Below, in pieces: positions 19,473 to 27,392 of a stretch of 64,000 nucleotides of DNA. The stretch spans positions 20,234 through 84,233 of the forward strand of contig JAEZUI010000025.1 in NCBI GenBank assembly GCA_023421115.1, given 5' to 3'. Positions within the stretch are counted from its first letter, which is position 1, and each line of letters begins with the position of its first letter. The stretch comes from Bacillota bacterium. GTDB lineage: Bacteria; Bacillota; Clostridia; Acetivibrionales; Acetivibrionaceae. The notes below the pieces were generated by a model that saw only the letters and a list, made by a program, of their open reading frames with translations, had not been told where the DNA came from and did not search any database. The position numbers and the translations under genes are program-made.

Positions 19473-21014
19473 GTGAAAAGAATATCAAAAAAGTTATTGT
19501 GCCTATTCGTAGCATTAACGATTAGTGTTAGCATAGGTGGTTGTGGAAATATAGAAACTCCAGAAGGTGGTGATAATACAAGTACACCAGATGCTACAAG
19601 TGTAATCCATAAGTCTGCAATGGCTACAGCATATAGTCCTGATGTAGCAAGTACTCCAGGTGCTACAAGTACTCCGGGTGCTACAAGTACTCCAGATACT
19701 ACAAATTCTCCAGATACTACAAATTCTCCAGATACTACAAATGCTCCAGATGTTGCAAGTGCTCCGGGTGCTACAAATGCCCTAGATGCTACAAGTGCTC
19801 CTGTTGTTGCAATTACTCCTGATGCTACAAGTACTTCGACAGAAATACCTACCCTTAAGATGTGGAATCCTGATCTCGAAATAGAAGAGAGATCAATAAT
19901 GATTGGAGCAATAAGAGCAGCAGAAGAAAAGTTTAATGTAAAAATTGAATTGACAGAAACTGATCGCGTACGTTATAGGTTAAATATTAACGACGCAATG
20001 GCTACAACAGGTGGTCCGGATATATTCTATACTTGGTCTTCAGGTTTTTCTCAACCATTTGTTAATGCAGGAAAGGCTTTAGCTCTAGATCAGTATCTTG
20101 TAGAAGCAAAGAATAAGTTGTTAACGGGGATTACCGACAGTTTTACTTATGATGGAAAAGTATACGGTGTTCCATATCAGATGCAGTTTGCATCTTTATT
20201 TTGCAACATAGAATTATTTGAAAAGTATAATGTAAAGATTCCCGAAACTTATGAAGATTTACTTACTGCTGTAGGAACTTTTTCCGAAAATGGTGTTACT
20301 CCTATAATATGTGGTGCAAAAGATGTATGGCCAGCAATGTTCTATTATAATGTTTTAGCTCTTAGAACAGCAGGAGCAGACTTGTGTAATGAGGCATTAT
20401 CAGGTAAAGCATCATTTGACTCACCTGAATTTATTGCTGCTGCAGAAAAACTTGTAGAATTAACAGAAGCAGGAGCATTTGATACTAATGCAATATCAGT
20501 ATCATGGGATAATGCAAATGTTTCCTTTGCACAGGGTAAAGGTGCTATGCTTTTTAATGGTAACTGGGTAGCTAATAATGTATCATCAGAAATATCAAAA
20601 GTTAACGGCAAAATTACTGCTAGGAAATTCCCAATTATAGAAGGTGGCAAGGGTAGTGCAACAGAATATTTAGGTGATGCCTATGATGGATACATGATTA
20701 ATTCAGAGACTAAAGATCCTGAACTTGCTGCAAAGGTACTTTTATTTATTTGTGAGCGTGTAGCACATGACATGTATGAATCCAATATAAGCTTACCAAG
20801 TTGGAAAGTACAAGTTGACGAATCTAATATATCACCTCTTAAAAAAGAGGTTTTCGATATGACAAAAGACAGTACAGGTTGGACTTCTTGGTGGGATGTT
20901 GTCTTGGAAGCTGAAGATGCTTATATTCACAAAACTCTTGTTATTAAGCTTTTAGATGGACAAATAACTCCAGAGAAATTTGCAAAAGAAATGCAGAAAA
21001 CAAATGAAAATTAG
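19473..21014 (+). CDS. Sugar-type ABC transporter solute-binding lipoprotein with long repeat linker
   Basis: A family 1 extracellular solute-binding protein (MalE/UgpB type), 513 residues. The GTG start at 19473 lies 6 bp after AGGGGG. The lipoprotein signal ends in IGGC (Cys 24). Residues about 30-127 are a low-complexity linker made of four- or five-residue units such as STPGA, NSPDT and NAPDV. The binding domain (about 130-513) shows GGPDIFYTW, QMQFASLFCNIELFEKYNVKIPETYEDLL and QGKGAMLFNGNW, typical of oligosaccharide-binding members. No permease or ATPase gene is nearby. In cellulolytic clostridia such proteins bind cellodextrins or xylo-oligosaccharides and share distant transporter subunits. 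The ligand here cannot be read from sequence. Confidence 0.9.
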   Translation: MKRISKKLLCLFVALTISVSIGGCGNIETPEGGDNTSTPDATSVIHKSAMATAYSPDVASTPGATSTPGATSTPDTTNSPDTTNSPDTTNAPDVASAPGATNALDATSAPVVAITPDATSTSTEIPTLKMWNPDLEIEERSIMIGAIRAAEEKFNVKIELTETDRVRYRLNINDAMATTGGPDIFYTWSSGFSQPFVNAGKALALDQYLVEAKNKLLTGITDSFTYDGKVYGVPYQMQFASLFCNIELFEKYNVKIPETYEDLLTAVGTFSENGVTPIICGAKDVWPAMFYYNVLALRTAGADLCNEALSGKASFDSPEFIAAAEKLVELTEAGAFDTNAISVSWDNANVSFAQGKGAMLFNGNWVANNVSSEISKVNGKITARKFPIIEGGKGSATEYLGDAYDGYMINSETKDPELAAKVLLFICERVAHDMYESNISLPSWKVQVDESNISPLKKEVFDMTKDSTGWTSWWDVVLEAEDAYIHKTLVIKLLDGQITPEKFAKEMQKTNEN

Positions 21015-21044
21015 GACGAATAAAAAATACTTAACAGCAACAGA

Positions 21045-21078
21045 ATAGCCATATAGAGCATCAACTCTATATGGCTAT
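21045..21078. terminator. Bidirectional terminator between the convergent binding-protein and esterase genes
   Basis: A perfect 14-bp inverted repeat (ATAGCCATATAGAG and its complement) around a 6-base loop, lying between two convergent genes. T-runs are weak on both sides. Confidence 0.65.
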
Positions 21079-21151
21079 TTATCGGTCGAGGGAGCAAACC
21101 ACAACCTTCCAAACTCACAACTTGGTTACAAATTTGTGCGTTTCCATTACA

Positions 21152-22780
21152 TTAAGCTTGACCAAGCAATATAAGCCTCAAATTTGCAAAATCAAGGGAG
21201 TTAACTGAACCATCGTTATTAATGTCTGCAGCTAATTTTCCATTAGAAGATGGAAAATTAGATTCAAAACCAAGAAGATATTTTCTTAAATATCCAAAAT
21301 CAATTGAATTAACTGATCCGTTACCATCTACATCACCCTTAATTACATTGATTGGTTGGGTTGGTGTTGGAACAGGAGTGCTGGTTGATTCCTTTAAAAT
21401 TGAAATTGTGCTATCAAACCAAATTTTAGCTATTTTGCTGTATCCACCTGGATTTAAGTGCAATCCGTCTGAAGATATATCAGCGCTTTGTGAAAATTGA
21501 ATATCACTTAGCTTTACAAAGTAAACACTTTTTCCTGCACTTGCCTTCTGCTGTACTACTCCTGGAATTGTCGCATTATATTGTTTGACACTTTCAGGAT
21601 GTGGAAAATAATCGGCAACAAATATTTTTATATTAGGTTTTTTTGCTAAAATTTGATCTATCAAATTGCTAAGTCCTGTAGTGTTTATCTTTCCCTGTTG
21701 AAGTAAATCATTTCCCCCGATCCATAGTAATACTACATCGGGATTTTGAGCATTTAGCCAGTTATCTATATTGCTTGCAATCTGAGGGATTGTCCAACCG
21801 GAGTGACCTTCATTATCCCTATCTATATTATTTGGTCCACGCTGGTTTGATCCAACAAAATCAAAATTTAGACCTGCATTTTTGTAAAGGCTGTATAAAT
21901 CAGTACGATAGCCTCCCATACTTGGGTCGCCCATACCTTCTGTACAAGAATCACCAACAGGCATAATTTTTATTGTTCCTGTAGTTTGGTTATTTCCAGG
22001 GTTGTTAGGTGTAGGTTGTGGATTCCATGGGTTGTTTGTAGGTTGCGGATTCCATGGGTTGTTTGTAGGTTGCGGATTATTGGATCCACCTTTTAAAATT
22101 GAAATTGTGCTATCAAACCATATTTTGGCTATTTTGCTGTATCCACCTGGATTTAAGTGCAATCCGTCTGAAGATATATCAGCGCTTTGTGAAAATTGAA
22201 TATCACTTAACTTTACAAAGTAAACACTTTTTCCTGCGTTTGCCTTCTGCTGTACTACTCCTGGAATTGTTGCATTATATTGTTTGACACTTTCAGGGTG
22301 TGGAAAATAATCGGCAACAAATATTTTTATATTAGGTTTTTTTGCTAAAATTTGATCTATCAAATTGCTAAGACCTGTTGTATTTATCTTTCCCTGTTGA
22401 AGTAAATCATTTCCCCCGATCCACAGTAATACTACATCGGGATTTTGAGCATTTAGCCAGCCATCTATATTGCTTGCAATCTGAGGGATTGTCCAACCGG
22501 AGTGGCCTTCATTATCCCTATCTATATTATTTGGTCCACGCTGGTTTGATCCAACAAAATCAAAATCCAGACCTGCATTTTTGTAAAGATTGTATAACTC
22601 AGTACGATAGCCTCCCATACTTGGGTCCCCCATACCTTCTGTGCAGGAATCACCAACCGGCATTATTTTTATTGTTGCCGCTTCAACTGGTTGTGGTGCT
22701 TTAAACATCCCCCCTATCATGACACTGATCAAAAACATTGAAAGTAAAACTTTGCGAGCTTTTAAACTAACCTTGTACAT
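21152..22780 (-). CDS. Cellulosomal carbohydrate esterase: two CE3/SGNH domains plus dockerin
   Basis: A secreted deacetylase, 542 residues. A signal peptide (1-34) is followed by two SGNH-hydrolase domains of the CE3 acetylxylan esterase type (about 35-230 and 267-465). Each has the nucleophile in GDSCTEG, the oxyanion Asn in GGND, and the SDGLHLNPGGY block with the catalytic Asp and His. The two domains differ at only a few positions. They are joined by an Asn/Pro/Trp linker (NNPWNPQPT repeats). The C-terminus (about 478-540) is a type I dockerin with two calcium-loop repeats (DVDGNGSVNSIDF, DINNDGSVNSLDF). It is therefore a cellulosome subunit removing acetyl groups from xylan. The ATG at 22780 follows GAGGAGG. 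A CE3-CE3-dockerin layout is known in cellulosomal clostridia. Confidence 0.93.
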   Translation of the reverse strand: MYKVSLKARKVLLSMFLISVMIGGMFKAPQPVEAATIKIMPVGDSCTEGMGDPSMGGYRTELYNLYKNAGLDFDFVGSNQRGPNNIDRDNEGHSGWTIPQIASNIDGWLNAQNPDVVLLWIGGNDLLQQGKINTTGLSNLIDQILAKKPNIKIFVADYFPHPESVKQYNATIPGVVQQKANAGKSVYFVKLSDIQFSQSADISSDGLHLNPGGYSKIAKIWFDSTISILKGGSNNPQPTNNPWNPQPTNNPWNPQPTPNNPGNNQTTGTIKIMPVGDSCTEGMGDPSMGGYRTDLYSLYKNAGLNFDFVGSNQRGPNNIDRDNEGHSGWTIPQIASNIDNWLNAQNPDVVLLWIGGNDLLQQGKINTTGLSNLIDQILAKKPNIKIFVADYFPHPESVKQYNATIPGVVQQKASAGKSVYFVKLSDIQFSQSADISSDGLHLNPGGYSKIAKIWFDSTISILKESTSTPVPTPTQPINVIKGDVDGNGSVNSIDFGYLRKYLLGFESNFPSSNGKLAADINNDGSVNSLDFANLRLILLGQA

Positions 22781-22888
22781 TTTTTATCCTCCTCATAATA
22801 TTTATTTGGCATGAGGTGTTGGCTGTGCCATACCTCTTGCTTTTTATATTTATACTATAAAACATTTTATAACCTCTACAAAATAGAC

Positions 22889-22981
22889 CTAACTGGTATC
22901 TGCTGCGTATAAACCATGAAAATCAAAATTATCAAATAAAGTAATACTCATTTCCAAAGTTATTGAATCTTTCAATTCCAT
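22889..22981 (-). CDS. Possible 30-residue peptide upstream of the esterase
   Basis: An ATG at 22981 lies 7 bp after AAAGGAG, an almost ideal ribosome binding site, and opens a 30-codon frame ending in TAG at 22889. The peptide begins MELKDSITLEMS and ends HGLYAADTS. It is acidic, with no signal peptide, no Cys and no membrane segment. About 110 bp separate it from the CE3 esterase start, and that gap holds a hairpin (GAGGT...ACCTC near 22807-22832) and a possible second promoter. It could be a leader peptide, a small regulatory or toxin peptide, or a chance ORF. I do not recognise it. Confidence 0.45.
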   Translation of the reverse strand: MELKDSITLEMSITLFDNFDFHGLYAADTS

Positions 22982-23061
22982 AATTACGCTCCTTTCTTTG
23001 GAATCTTGAATTATGTATTCCTAAAGTAAATATATATCAAACAATAAAAGAAAAACATATA

Positions 23062-23115
23062 GTTCGAAATCCACTTGTAGTTCCTTTCATATTATATGTT
23101 CGGAAATCTACTTCG
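23062..23115. repeat. Imperfect direct repeat upstream of the small peptide ORF
   Basis: GTTCGAAATCCACTT at 23062 and GTTCGGAAATCTACTT at 23098 are 36 bp apart and about 80-130 bp upstream of the peptide start. They may be binding sites of an activator. No factor can be named. Confidence 0.4.
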
Positions 23116-23196
23116 TTTTATGTCCTAAATTTTAAAATCAATTATGAAAATCCAGAAATTTAATTTAAAGACTATAATAGCTTAGTAATGTTAAAA

Positions 23197-23226
23197 CACC
23201 GGATGTCCATATATATAACTCCGGTG
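23197..23226 (-). terminator. Terminator of the lipid-type biosynthetic operon
   Basis: On the minus strand CACCGGA and TCCGGTG enclose a 16-base loop and are followed by TTTTAAC, just after the radical SAM gene. Confidence 0.7.
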
Positions 23227-23239
23227 CTCTTGACCTATA

Positions 23240-24532
23240 CTATCTTATACCATTTATCTTATCATACAAACAAGTCCTCTGCCCCCTATCCCAATTCCTA
23301 TAGAGTTCCTCAGCAATATCCGGCGGAAGAGGAAGAGACTTCAAATCATGCTTCTCAAAAAGCTCTAGTATATCCTCAGAGTACTTCTCACATATCCAAC
23401 AATTACAGGCTTCTAAAAAACACTCCCTCATTTTCTTATAGATTTCTTCAAAGGGTTCATTTTGAACATTTCCAAATGATATATTGAGAAATTCACAGGG
23501 CTGAACATCACCTTTTGCATTTATATAAATCCTGTCTGTACCCCCTGCTGTACAACCAAACTGTTCTTCATCCTCTTCAATAATCTGAGCCGAAATACAT
23601 GGATAGTCATTGTAGCTTTTATCTAAATTATACTTGTTTACTATATCTTTAACATGCTCGATATCATCCTTTGAAAAATTTACAGCACCCTCTTTTAGAG
23701 CCCCCCCAGAAGGTTTCGGCTTAATTATCTGTATTATTGAAGCATTAAACTCCTTTGCTTTTTCCATGATTTTTTCAAAATCGCCATTGTAAAAACTTTG
23801 CTTTGAAATACAAGAGTTAAATGCCACTGCTACACCTGCCTTGTGACAGATTTCAATTGCATCAACCATAGTTCTCCAAGCATCTTCTTTTCCCATAAAA
23901 TTGTTTAATTCTTCTTCATAGGGCGTATGGAGGGAAAACATAATTGCTGTTACATTAAGCTTTTTCATTTCCTTAAGTCTATCTAGGGTAATGCCATATC
24001 CCGTAGAATTAACCCATATTTCCGATCGCTCATCAATTGCCTCACACACTTTTTTAAGTCTGTCATAGGTCAAAAAAGGATCTCCACCCTCAATATTAAA
24101 AAAAGCTATGCCTTTATCTTGAAGGGCTCTTACAACTTCAACAAGCTTATTTATATCCAAATCTTTTCCCTTATCATATTTCTGATAACAATAATTACAA
24201 TTATACTTGCAGGCAGACGTTACGGATATTAATGCTACGGTGCAGGGAAGTTTTTCATCAAAGCAGCTAAACTTCTTACAGGCAGTATAGAACGCAGACA
24301 ATGGAAAACCCGGGATATATAAGTCGATTCTTGTATTTCTTCCTATCTTTACAAACTTATTATGTTTTAACTTTGAGAGAAAATACAAAAGCCTTCTAAG
24401 AAATGCTATAAACCTTCTAAAACTCATTTTTCCCTTTAAAAACTCCGGCAGAAAGTGCATAAAAACACCTAGTTTCACTCTTTGCAAAAAAACAGATTTT
24501 CCAACTCCCCGGATATTCGTAACTTTAATCAT
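23240..24532 (-). CDS. Radical SAM / SPASM-domain protein
   Basis: A 430-residue radical S-adenosylmethionine enzyme. The cluster motif is CKYNCNYC (C-x3-C-x2-C) near residue 110, followed by the SAM-binding GGDP block (FNIEGGDPFL). The C-terminus has a SPASM-like Cys-rich segment (FGCTAGGTDRIYINAKGDVQ, PCEFL, then CNCWIC) for auxiliary Fe-S clusters. The ATG at 24532 lies 6 bp after AAGGTG and is preferred over the GTG at 24541. It starts 15 bp after the ketoreductase stop, so the two are cotranscribed. SPASM enzymes modify peptides, but related proteins also act on small molecules and lipids. No precursor peptide is seen in this operon, so a lipid-tailoring role fits the context better. The substrate is unknown. 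Confidence 0.9.
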   Translation of the reverse strand: MIKVTNIRGVGKSVFLQRVKLGVFMHFLPEFLKGKMSFRRFIAFLRRLLYFLSKLKHNKFVKIGRNTRIDLYIPGFPLSAFYTACKKFSCFDEKLPCTVALISVTSACKYNCNYCYQKYDKGKDLDINKLVEVVRALQDKGIAFFNIEGGDPFLTYDRLKKVCEAIDERSEIWVNSTGYGITLDRLKEMKKLNVTAIMFSLHTPYEEELNNFMGKEDAWRTMVDAIEICHKAGVAVAFNSCISKQSFYNGDFEKIMEKAKEFNASIIQIIKPKPSGGALKEGAVNFSKDDIEHVKDIVNKYNLDKSYNDYPCISAQIIEEDEEQFGCTAGGTDRIYINAKGDVQPCEFLNISFGNVQNEPFEEIYKKMRECFLEACNCWICEKYSEDILELFEKHDLKSLPLPPDIAEELYRNWDRGQRTCLYDKINGIR

Positions 24533-24546
24533 AATGTACACCTTCT

Positions 24547-25575
24547 TTAAATAAGTTTATTTCTTTTATACCAATCAACAGTCTTTTGGATACCCTCTTC
24601 AATACTGTAAGTGCTTACAAAACCGAGTACTTCATCCGCTTTTTTAGTGGAGTATTCTATATTGTCATAAAACATATTTACCCTTCCCCGTGTCAGCAAA
24701 GGTGGTTTTTTAATTCTAAACACCGTATAGAACAATTCCAAAAAGAAAGCAGCAGGATAGACTAAAGCTTTAGGCAAGCTCCTCGGTTTTCTGATTTGGG
24801 CTTTATCACAAAACACTTTATATATTTCATCCATAAACTGAACTTCTTTGTTTCCTATTATGAAAGAATTTACTCCTTCAAGCTTCCTTTCATATGCAAT
24901 TAAATAAGCCCTTGCAACATCCTTTGCATATATAACATGGAATTTATTCCTCTGTGAGCCTGGAAGCATGGGCATTTCTTTTGCTGTCTTTAAATATTCA
25001 TAAAAACCGGTATTAAACTCCCTCTCCCCATAAATCCATGCCGGTTCTAGTATTGTAACATTTAAAGCCTTTTCCTTTGCATACAAGATAGCTTTTTCCT
25101 TTCCTAAGGCTTTAGTATCCCTGTAATAATTCATACCGCATGGAAAAATAGCATCTAAAAAATAGCGGTAGTGGGAGTTATGTGGAGAATTTTCACTTTT
25201 AATACTATTAGAGTTTTCTTCACCGTATACCGATACGGAAGACGTTATTATAATGTCCTTAATTCCGTTTACTTCACAGGCTTTTAACACATTTTGAGTT
25301 CCTTGTACGTTTGTGTTGTAGAATTTTTTATAACTTCCCCAATCGCCTGATAATGCGGCCACATGTATAACAAAATCATAGTTTTTAAAAATTCTAATCA
25401 AGCTTTCAAGGTCTTCTATATCGCCATACTCTAGTTTTACTGGCAACCCTTGAATGTTATCGAGTTTACTGTTTTTCCTCACAAGGCATCCTGTCTTAAT
25501 ACCTTTGTCACAAAAGGCTTCAACAATATGACTTCCAACAAAACCTGTTCCACCTGTAATTAATACATTACCCAT
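24547..25575 (-). CDS. NAD(P)-dependent epimerase / 3-ketoreductase (3-beta-HSD-like)
   Basis: An extended short-chain dehydrogenase of 342 residues. The nucleotide-binding motif is GGTGFVGSH at the N-terminus, with HVAALSGDW, the catalytic Ser in SSVSVYGE and the catalytic YxxxK in YYRDTKALGK. The start is the ATG at 25575, 6 bp after AGGAG. A longer frame to 25641 reads into a dispersed repeat and is not used. It is closest in style to 3-beta-hydroxysteroid dehydrogenase/CerR-like reductases. Next to an alpha-oxoamine synthase and a lipid kinase, a likely job is reducing the 3-keto group of the oxoamine product. It begins 540 bp after the ketosynthase gene, so it may have its own promoter. 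Confidence 0.88.
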   Translation of the reverse strand: MGNVLITGGTGFVGSHIVEAFCDKGIKTGCLVRKNSKLDNIQGLPVKLEYGDIEDLESLIRIFKNYDFVIHVAALSGDWGSYKKFYNTNVQGTQNVLKACEVNGIKDIIITSSVSVYGEENSNSIKSENSPHNSHYRYFLDAIFPCGMNYYRDTKALGKEKAILYAKEKALNVTILEPAWIYGEREFNTGFYEYLKTAKEMPMLPGSQRNKFHVIYAKDVARAYLIAYERKLEGVNSFIIGNKEVQFMDEIYKVFCDKAQIRKPRSLPKALVYPAAFFLELFYTVFRIKKPPLLTRGRVNMFYDNIEYSTKKADEVLGFVSTYSIEEGIQKTVDWYKRNKLI

Positions 25576-25691
25576 AATTTTTCTCCTAACACTATTGCTA
25601 AGGTGTTTCAAAAAATTCACGCGCTTATGACTTATAACCACTTCAATTAGGGGTACTACAATTTTACGAACTAGAATTAAGGTTGCAACCT

Positions 25692-25901
25692 ACTCGTTTT
25701 AGTGTCAAACGACTCCATTACGTGACCTTCGCATAGAATCTGTAGCCTCAGCTTGATAATTCTCGCACGCGTCTATGCGACCTCCTGTCGCGAGACGCTA
25801 AAAATGCCATCCGTGGCATTTTTGCTTCAAATTATCAAGCTTTCGGCAACAGATTCTAATGCTCAGGTCAAGTAATTGCGTCATTTGACACTAAAACAAG
25901 T
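25692..25901. repeat. 210-bp imperfect inverted-repeat element with nested hairpins
   Basis: The outer arms (about 25692-25761 and 25829-25901) are near-complementary over about 70 bases: GTTTTAGTGTCAAA at the left end mirrors TTTGACACTAAAAC at the right, and inner blocks AGAATCTGT and CTTGATAATT are mirrored too. The core holds TCTCGC...GCGAGA (25761-25795) and AAAAATGCCA-TCCG-TGGCATTTTT (25800-25823). It codes for nothing. It looks like a MITE-type or structured repeat, and would form a long hairpin in DNA or RNA. Confidence 0.85.
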
Positions 25902-25933
25902 TTTCAATTTAATTAGGTTCGTTTTTAGCTGTT

Positions 25934-26062
25934 TTATTGGCATATCTTTTTTATATGAGAATTTACATATTTTTTGGTTTTTGTAAAGTCCTTTTCTTCA
26001 ATATATTCATTAATAAATATAGTTCCAACCCAATAAAATCTAATTTTTGAGAAAAACCCCAT
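25934..26062 (-). CDS. Possible 42-residue ORF, fragment or small protein
   Basis: ATG at 26062 to TAA at 25934, between the ketosynthase gene and the inverted-repeat element. It begins MGFFSKIRFYWVGTIFINEY and ends in a Lys-rich tail. There is no ribosome binding site, and its first codon lies inside the dispersed repeat at 26057-26088. It may be the remains of a gene cut by repeat insertion. Not recognised. Confidence 0.2.
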   Translation of the reverse strand: MGFFSKIRFYWVGTIFINEYIEEKDFTKTKKYVNSHIKKICQ

Positions 26063-26088
26063 TGACCAGTTATTTTTTTGAATCACCT
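26057..26088 (-). repeat. Dispersed repeat, copy with spaced half-unit
   Basis: On the minus strand this reads AGGTGATTC, a run of A, then TAACTGGTCAATGGG. The same order occurs at 60727-60770 and, on the plus strand, at 52287-52330. Confidence 0.7.
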
Positions 26089-26116
26089 AAAACTTTGCAA
26101 TTGCCCTTCCTGATTG

Positions 26117-27388
26117 TCACTGTAATCGCTTAAGCATCAGAGCGCCATTATGACCTCCAAAACCATAGGATGCAGAAATTGCATTTTTAATTTCTGCATT
26201 GAGGGTTTGTTGTATCACGTTTAGATTGTCTATTGGTTCTTCTATTTTGCAGCCATGGACTATCGATCTATCTATGGACATAGCTGTAACAGCCGCTTCT
26301 AAAGCTCCGCTTGCTCCTAAACTATGCCCTGTTATACCTTTTGTAACACCTATCAAAGGTTGATCTTCCTTATCTCCAAACACCTCTTTTAGAATCTTTG
26401 CTTCGATGGTATCATTTTGCTCGGTTCCTGTACCATGGGCGTTAAAATAGTCTATCTTCTGTCCACTAATAATATTATTCAAAAGCTCTGCTATTCTTTC
26501 CCCACTTTCATCTATTTGAACTATGTTATGAGCATCGCTATTACAGCTATATCCGCATATTTCTGCATAAATGTGTGCTCCCCTCTTAATTGCAGACTCA
26601 AGCTCCTCCAATACTAAAATACAGCCTGCACCTTCATTAAATAAAAATCCACTGCGGTTTTTTGAAAAAGGCATAGGTGAACCGTTCTCGGATCTGGTCA
26701 AAGCTTTGAGCACATCAAAGCCTCGCATTATGGAACCGTGTTTTTCCTTCAGGCACTCAACACCACCGGATAAAACAACATTGGAATTTCCGTTTTTTAT
26801 TCTCATATAGGCCTCACCTATGGCACATGTTCCGGATGCACATGAAGCATTTAACGTAAAACTCGCACCCTTTATATTGAACAGAATAGATATCCAGGAA
26901 GCTATGGAATTAGGCATTGTTATGGGAATCACCATACGGTTGTATACGCTGTCTAATTGATGTTTTTCTAAAGTATCTTTATCCTTTGAAAAAACATGAG
27001 CAATATTTGAATTAAATGCCGTTTCTAAGCTGCTAAGGCCCACTCCTATAATTATATCTGCATATTCTAATTGTCCGACGCTAAAATACTTATCCGAGGG
27101 TATCACTTCAAAGTCTGCATCCTTTAGTGCAAGACTTGCCGCAGCTATTGCTATCTTTGCACCATCTCCCATAGCTTTTTCTATTGATGAAGGTATCTGA
27201 TATTCTTTTAATTGCACCTGTGGCGCAGGAGTGTAATAGAGGGATTTAAAGCTGTAAATATCTTTATATTCCTTGGGTATTTCACAAATATTACTTTTTC
27301 CTATAAGAAGGTTGTTAAATAACTCTTCTTTTCCTGTTCCTAAACTTGTAACAGGCCCTATTCCCGTTATAACCACTCTTTTACTCAT
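26117..27388 (-). CDS. Beta-ketoacyl-ACP synthase (FabF-like ketosynthase)
   Basis: A condensing enzyme of 423 residues with an intact Cys-His-His triad: Cys in NASCASGTCAIG, His in NAHGTGTEQND and His in TKGITGHSLGASG. The N-terminal RVVITGIGPVTSLG and C-terminal YGFGGHNGALM blocks are also typical. It would extend or form a beta-ketoacyl chain on the ACP encoded in the same operon. It is 4 bp downstream of the ThiL-like gene, so translational coupling is likely. Because it sits with dedicated ACP and oxoamine synthase genes and not with a full fab set, it is a specialised rather than a housekeeping FabF. Confidence 0.93.
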   Translation of the reverse strand: MSKRVVITGIGPVTSLGTGKEELFNNLLIGKSNICEIPKEYKDIYSFKSLYYTPAPQVQLKEYQIPSSIEKAMGDGAKIAIAAASLALKDADFEVIPSDKYFSVGQLEYADIIIGVGLSSLETAFNSNIAHVFSKDKDTLEKHQLDSVYNRMVIPITMPNSIASWISILFNIKGASFTLNASCASGTCAIGEAYMRIKNGNSNVVLSGGVECLKEKHGSIMRGFDVLKALTRSENGSPMPFSKNRSGFLFNEGAGCILVLEELESAIKRGAHIYAEICGYSCNSDAHNIVQIDESGERIAELLNNIISGQKIDYFNAHGTGTEQNDTIEAKILKEVFGDKEDQPLIGVTKGITGHSLGASGALEAAVTAMSIDRSIVHGCKIEEPIDNLNVIQQTLNAEIKNAISASYGFGGHNGALMLKRLQ

Positions 27389-27392
27389 ATCT

